64,000 nucleotides of DNA from Escallonia rubra. Taxonomy: Eukaryota; Streptophyta; Magnoliopsida; Escalloniales; Escalloniaceae. Both the position numbers and the translations under genes were made by a program. The notes beneath the pieces are model-generated. The model saw only the letters and a list, made by a program, of their open reading frames with translations, was not told where the DNA came from and did not search any database. This document shows, piece by piece, positions 58,539-64,000 of the stretch (its first letter is position 1; the number at the start of each line of letters is the position of its first letter). The stretch covers positions 1 to 64,000 of the forward strand of contig JAVXUO010001708.1 of the NCBI GenBank assembly GCA_033065855.1. The letters run 5' to 3'.

Positions 58539-60640
58539 CTTTGTTTTTTTTTTTTTTTTTGTTAAAAGGAGAAATATATTATATGTAAAATATTTTACAA
58601 GTCGTCCCGACCAGATCATCTATTTTATAGACATAAAAGACAGCATTAATTCTTTACCAAAAAAAAAAAAAAGACGGCATTAATTGCTATCAATAACACT
58701 ACAGATTAACAATTAACCTAAGGGCAAATTACACTTATATCCCTGAGGTTTAGGGGTAATTACAGCCAAGGACAATAGTTTGGACAAATTACACTTATGT
58801 CCATTGACCAAACGGAATCTTAAAAACCCTAACGGTTTTAATGAAAAGACTTTATTACCCCTGAGTTGGAACCTTATTTATTTTTCAATGCCATTATTTC
58901 ATCTTCTTATTTTTAATGTCATTACTTCCCCCCCCCCCCCCCCCCAAGCCCATTTGGCCATTTCTGTCTGACATCACCCTTCGCCTGTCGCCGCACCCTT
59001 CCCCTTCCCCTTCCCCTTCTCCTTCCCCGTCGCCCCCACCCTCCCCCTTCCCCTTTCCCGTCGCCGGCGTCGCCTTCCCTCGAGATGGCAGCTGAGGCGT
59101 TGGTGATGGCGCTCGGTGAAGGAGCGTGGGGCTGCTGATCGAAGTTACTGGCCGGCGACGGGCTGCTGATCGGAGTTGCTGGCCGGCGACGGGCTGCTGA
59201 CCGGACGGTTGCAGTGGTAACGGCACGATCGCATCGGCGCGATGCTCGCAGAGGCACGATGAAGGGGCATTTCGGTGAAGGCGCGGGGAACGGAGTTAGT
59301 CGCCGGCGCCGGCGACCGCGTGTGCTGCCGGTAGTGGGGCTGCCATGGCGTGTAAGAGGGAAGGGACTACCGGCGTGGGGCGAGGGGAGGGGGCTGTCGG
59401 CGTGGGGCGAGGGGAAGGGGCTGCCTGCGTGGGGCGAGGGGAAGGGGCTGCCGATGAGTTAGCCGGGGAAGACATTGGATATTTTTCAAGAAAACCCTAA
59501 TTTGAACATTGGATATTTTTCAAGAAAACCCTAATTTGAACATTGAATTTTTTTTTCAAGAAAACCCTAATTTGCAAATTAGGGTTTCAAGAAAATCCTA
59601 ATTTGCAGATTAGGGTTTCAAGAAAATCCTAATTTGCAGATTAGGGTTTCAAGAATATCCTAATTTGCAAATTAGGGTTTCAAGAATATCCTAAAACTAA
59701 AACTGATAAATAAATCATATATAATAATAAACATATATTTTTCAATATATACAGTACAAGGGTAGTATTGTCATTTTTAAAATACAAAATGGTGAACAGT
59801 ATATTTTTTGGATGGAACCCTAACGGTTGGACACGGGTGATACATTTGAAACATTTTTGGGACATAAGTGTTACATTTTGAAACTTTGTGTCCTTGAGTG
59901 TAATTACCCCCAAACCTCAGGGACATAGGTGTAATTAGCCCTTAACCTAAATACCCGATACAAATTACAATTAGACTGAAGCAGAGCATATCCTACACTT
60001 CAGCCTAACTTTTCGTAACTTGCCGAGGCGAACGGTTACAATTAAACACCAATACAACAAACACATATTACACACACAGCCACATAACCGCGAGAAGGAC
60101 AATCGGAACCACGCCAACCAAAGGTGTACTCGATCATCTACGGAACCACAACACAAATAGAAGAGGCGAAAGATCCATCAACACCGCAAGGTTCACTATT
60201 TTCTGCCGGCGTTTCCAATCCCAAACGCTATCGTCAAGACCGGCAACGAAACTTCGACCACAAACTACGGGCTAATTTAAAAAATAACCCCCGAAACCCC
60301 AATACAAACCTAAAGCTAAAACCTAGTGAACCCGTAACCCACCCCTTTTCCCCAAGGCCTCACCCCACCTCCCCCCCCCCCCCCCCCCCTCCCAACCCCA
60401 ACACACCCACACAGAGACAGAAAAAACCCAACCCGAGGCCCCCTCACCCCTCTTTCCAAAGGTTCACCCAAACCCAATAAAAGCAAACCAAAAACATCAA
60501 AAACGAAAAAAGAACAATACAGACTGCCCGCAGTGATTCCAGCCATCGCCGGTGAGATTCTGGCCACCGCCGATGTTGATTTCTCTAACCTTCCGAAGCC
60601 CCTCCATTCAAGAGTTGGTACAAATCTACCTTTGATAATC
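58539..60640 (-). mobile_element. Possible LINE or other retroposon 3' part, minus orientation
   Basis: A T run (58,541-58,560), read on the minus strand, is a poly-A tail. It is followed by ordinary AT-rich sequence and, after the MULE at 58,722-59,942, by more unique sequence up to a C run at 60,371-60,389 and GC-rich code-like sequence near 60,540-60,640. No reverse transcriptase was seen, so only the tail supports this. Confidence 0.25.
58722..59942. mobile_element. MULE with GC-rich cargo
   Basis: The ends GGGCAAATTACACTTATATC and, on the other strand, GGGCTAATTACACCTATGTC begin imperfect inverted repeats of about 140 bp. The perfect duplication TTAACCTAA lies at 58,713-58,721 and 59,943-59,951. 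Inside are a C run (58,928-58,945), CTTCCCC repeats and a GC-rich coding-like block. Three 27-bp GCGTGGGGCGAGGGGAAGGG repeats (59,360-59,455) follow, then CAAGAAAACCCTAATTTG-type repeats in direct and inverted order (59,475-59,690). Frames overlap on both strands, so I call no gene. Confidence 0.95.
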
Positions 60641-62042
60641 AAATATGAGAAGATCTACCAGATCTATATCTATTTGACTTTATCTTTTTTGTTGATGTCG
60701 TTAACTTGTCTTTAAGTTTGGTGTATGGATTGTTATACCTCTGTGGGTAGTTGTCCTTGTCTATAGTTAATATTTTTATTCGTGTAAGAACGCTCTAATC
60801 TTTTATGCAAGTAGCTCTCCATAGGAGCTATTTGGCGGTGAAATCGCTTATCCTTTTGCTCTCACATTTACAAGGACACTTGACTTTGTACTACTCCTTG
60901 TCTGAATTATTGCTGTTAGGAATGCGCTATTATGTTACTTCCGTTTTAACAAAATCTGTCTTCTACTGCCTGTTTACCAATGCTATGATTGGTAGAATTA
61001 ATCTGTCCAAATAGAGAGAGAGAGAGATGACGGTCGGGGGCAACCTTTTTCCGGCAGTTTATTTATTACATATGGGCCAAGTCCAAATGGTCGAAGATTA
61101 TTGATGGCCGTCGGAAGAGAATCTTGGAGATGGGAGGCGGTCATGATCAAGTGTGGTTATGTGATCAAGAGGAAAGAGAATTTCATGAATTTAACTTGCA
61201 TGGTCCAGTGCTGCTCGGTGGAGCAGAGAAAGAAGGCATCTGCCGCACCCAACTGACAGTCCTCGTAATAGTTAACCATCTGTCCGACTCCTTTCTACCA
61301 TTTTCGATATACATCAGTTTAGCTGTTCTTGTGGAGAGCAGCAGTCCTGATATATGTATAACGTGTGCAGTAGCAGCAAAAAGAACCAACAGATATCTGC
61401 AGATCTTCATTGTTTTGAAAAAGAATATCTAATATCTCAGAATTGTAAACCAGCGGGGTTCTGGCTTATACAGATCGGTTTCGGCCAACACAATGTTACG
61501 TACTCCAAGTCCGTAATAACGCAAAAAGCTCCTCCATGCATACGTACATATGGGTGCCACAAAGGGAAGTAGAAAAGTAAACGATGATGGAAGACATGCA
61601 TATCTTCATTATTTCAATAAAATTACCTGACTAGTCGGAATTACAAACAAGAGGGAGGGTTCTGGCTGATACAATGACTCAGAATTATAAACAAGAGGGT
61701 TTTGGCCGATACAATGGAGGAAATTGGCCTATTACCTTAGATGGATTGAAAGGTGAAGTCCCCTTTGAGAAACATTGTGATCTTCATGGTACACTTGTGA
61801 AGGGAGTATCATGTCCAAAGAAAGGGGGAGGTAGGGGGGGGGGGGGGGGAGTAGGATACCCAAAAAAAATTAGGGGGTGTCAGCTTTTACTTAAAAAACA
61901 CAACCTAACCTCTTTGGCTTCAAGTCGATGTTAACTTGCAACATTGACTTGCAATCCTCTTGCTTATGAAAAAAGGTTACGACACCTGGTATTAGTCTGG
62001 ATGAGAGCGATTGAGCTGTTATCTGGTTGACTGAGGCTCCAC
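60641..62042. other. Unassigned, short tandem duplication at 61.6-61.7 kb
   Basis: The phrase CTGATACAATGACTCAGAATTATAAACAAGAGGG-type sequence occurs twice in tandem (about 61,634 and 61,678), with a third diverged form near 61,436. A 102-codon open frame at 61,124-61,432 is not recognised. Confidence 0.4.
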
Positions 62043-63581
62043 TCAACTACCTATGTAGCCCAGCCAGTGAAGAAAGACTGCTAAAATGAGCATACAGACT
62101 GCCAAAATCATACCCCGTCTGCCCAGTAGCCAATTTTTTGTCTTCCTTGCACCTTCCACTCCTCGCTGAAGTCTATCAGCCCACTTCATCTGCAACATTT
62201 TACAAAGGTTTAGACAATAGCAACTCATGTTCTGCATACATCAAGGTTGAGCAACAATAGATCAATCATGCCAGCTCAGTCAGCGGAGAAAATAAGATAT
62301 ACACCAGCTGGAAAATTTTAAGAAGCAAATTAATATGGCTTCCATGAAAATTGTGCTCTGTCGTAAAGTATGTCACAACGAAAGCCCCTCAAAAATCAGT
62401 GTACTATGAAGAAATGTGTAGCATATACAATGGAAGTTTTCTTTCTCAGATAATTTGGCAGGAAAGCAGCAGATATCAGGTACATATAGCAAATCAAGTG
62501 GTTTCTGTAACACCTAATCAATATGGGTGAAAAGCACATGGTTGACTGTTAGTAAACTGATCAAGGAACGCTTACTTCACCGCAGCTAATATAAAATCTG
62601 CTTATAACCTCAGCAGTGACGCCTGCTAAGAAGTTTGTGGAAGCGTAAGGATGGTGCAGCAGATTTACTATTCTTGCAATAACAAATGAGAGCTACGTAG
62701 ATGAATGCATTGAAAGGGAGAGAACAGTCAAAACCCCAAAGCAAAGGATGGTCTTCCGGGCTATACGAGCAGGAAAAAAACCACCTCAAGGGAACTGCCA
62801 AGAAGTGGGGAGGGAAGGTGGAAGGGAGGGAAAGAGAGGGGGGGGGGGGTGTTGATCATATGACCCTATCAAATTAGTAAAACACAGACAACCACCCACT
62901 GATCAAACCAATTCAACAACGAGAATGCTGAACAATGTAATGACCAACAGAAACGGTACCGTTTATGCCAAATTCTAATAGTAGTTGTGTGTGCATAAGA
63001 AAAATGTAAGTTGCATACAGTTAACCAGCCTTCACACGCTATTCGCATAATTGCCACATGCCGAAGTGACCAATTATACAATCTAAGAGCCATGGTGTCT
63101 ATGAAGTTACTAAAAAACTGAATGCTTTTATTACAAATGCCTTCGATTATTTGTCTTATTCCCATAGGTAAGGCAGCGAGTTACGTCAAGAATAAATCGT
63201 TAAGCAATATATCAACTATTCAAAATCTTGCTGCTGTTAATATTACAGAGAAACTAACAATATCAAATGTTTAAAAAGGGTAGAACTATTTTATTTCAAA
63301 ACCTTTTATGTTACACATTTGGGACAGATGACACAATGTGCAGAGATAGCCAAAAGAGTGGATATTTTTTCGCGCACAAACACAGAAGCCAAACATGTAA
63401 TGCGAATTATGAAAGGAAACTGCGGAAAAGAAGGTACCATTTTATCCAACGTATCGGGTGTCAAAGATGACATGGCTTGTTGAGCTTTTTCTGCATCCTC
63501 CCGAGAGAGCTTAAACCCAAATTGTTCGCTCATGTTTGCCATCATGTCAGGGTTCATATTTTTTATCATTGACGTGAACAT
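62043..63581 (-). CDS. OEP61/TPR7-like protein, last two exons (5' end outside window)
   Basis: Exon 63,581-63,438 follows TTGGCAG and encodes 48 residues starting [20 protein letters not shown], then [17 protein letters not shown] and DKM before GTACC. Exon 62,189-62,043 follows TTGCAG and encodes 48 residues: [26 protein letters not shown], then a hydrophobic tail anchor ([20 protein letters not shown]) and stop. Frames join without change (phase 0) across a 1,248-bp intron. The [15 protein letters not shown] repeat and C-terminal anchor match the plant outer envelope protein 61 (TPR7) type, a chaperone-docking TPR receptor at the chloroplast outer envelope and ER that helps preprotein delivery. 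The TPR region would lie beyond 64,000. No stops or odd residues are visible. The family is fairly sure; paralogue identity is not. Confidence 0.75.
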
Positions 63582-64000
63582 CTGCCAAGTTTTGAGGAAA
63601 AAAGATAAGTGACCAACAAAAGGTACTACCTGATCACTACGCAGGATAAGTTCCTATAGGATATTGTTTTTCTACATATCGGCACTAATGGATCTCTTGA
63701 GGCAACAAAGTAAACTAATTCTGAACTTGCAACACACCAACACATCCAGCAAGAACTATGATGCTGTGTAAAATGGTGTTATTCAGTTAGAGAGACACAA
63801 TATGTACTTTATGTCAAAGACAAAACCATTCTTAGAAGAACATTTGGTTAATACAAAGAGAATTACGTCATTTCAAAAATCTGGGGTCATCACAACAACT
63901 GATGGTTCTACTAAAAGGACGTTAAGCATGAAATGGACAACACGAAATAAAATTATTTCAAAAGCATCGACAGACTGATGCTTCGACTACGCATACAGGA
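63582..64000. other. Probable intron of the OEP61-like gene
   Basis: AT-rich, with no coding exon that I could place. It directly precedes the acceptor at 63,582-63,583 on the minus strand. Confidence 0.6.

Noticed and set aside
59345-59690. Short regular repeats resembling a CRISPR array
   Set aside because: The window is plant nuclear DNA; the repeats are direct and inverted tandem copies without unique spacers, inside a MULE.
61124-61432. 102-codon open frame (MEMGGGHDQVW...)
   Set aside because: No recognisable domain and no supporting splice or promoter context; left as unassigned.
1-64000. tRNA, rRNA or snoRNA genes
   Set aside because: I saw no cloverleaf with A and B boxes or rRNA-like stretch by eye; a covariance-model scan would be needed to exclude small ones.

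Overview
The window is AT-rich plant nuclear DNA, most likely from a eudicot. Supporting evidence: GT-AG introns, a CYP714-type cytochrome P450, a plant-type signal-peptide/Cys-rich peptide gene, a plastid-envelope TPR protein, plant CACTA transposons with TNPD- and TNPA-like genes, long-TIR MULEs that carry host gene pieces, hAT, Tourist and Stowaway elements, and CCCTAAA (plant telomere-type) repeats. I found only three convincing host genes: CYP714 (4,739-8,382, minus, five exons, open frame), a small secreted Cys-rich peptide gene (11,236-11,832, plus, two exons) and the last two exons of an OEP61/TPR7-like gene (62,043-63,581, minus, running off the right edge). Almost everything else is mobile DNA, much of it nested.

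Layout. 1-1.6 kb: a dispersed repeat whose inverted partner lies at 29.5-31.9 kb. 3.7-4.6 kb: 3' end of a CACTA element, ending 125 bp past the P450 stop. 4.7-8.4 kb: CYP714, with a solo LTR in intron 2 and a Stowaway MITE in intron 1. 11.2-11.8 kb: Cys-rich peptide gene. 11.9-13.1 kb: a diverged repeat with a second copy at 54.4-55.3 kb. 14.6-15.8 kb: CA-rich microsatellites around a hAT-like MITE. 17.5-28.0 kb: a large CACTA element with decayed TNPD and TNPA genes, interrupted by a MULE (22,198-23,619). 28.0-28.6 kb: a Helitron-like 5' end and an eIF3m exon fossil. 30.4-31.5 kb: a clean hAT insertion. 32.1-38.4 kb: CACTA inside CACTA, the inner one holding a TNPA-like gene and only the acidic tail of a lost TNPD. 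34.3-35.4 and 38.9-40.0 kb: two copies of a telomere-like plus CACGTG-rich module. 41.4-42.0 kb: a 93-bp tandem array. About 42.0-47.8 kb: a decayed Ty3/gypsy element with MULEs in it. 48.1-49.3 kb: a hAT. 50.2-54.2 kb: a Tourist-type element split by two MULEs, one carrying a ZCCHC10-like zinc-knuckle coding sequence. 55.8-57.5 kb: a GC-rich minisatellite block. 58.7-59.9 kb: another MULE. 62.0-64.0 kb: the OEP61-like gene.

I read target-site duplications directly for ten insertions: solo LTR TTAAG, Stowaway TA, MULEs ATGAATCTA, TATTTAATT, TTGTAACTT, TAAATCTAA and TTAACCTAA, hATs GATGAGAT and GCTATTAC, and Tourist TTA. The inner CACTA shows GCC on both sides. These give exact element ends and a nesting order. 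The window shows no operon or pathway cluster; the host genes appear independent, and the strongest biology here is gene capture and layering of transposons around and inside host genes. Exon ends are inferred by eye from splice signals and reading frame, without transcript data.
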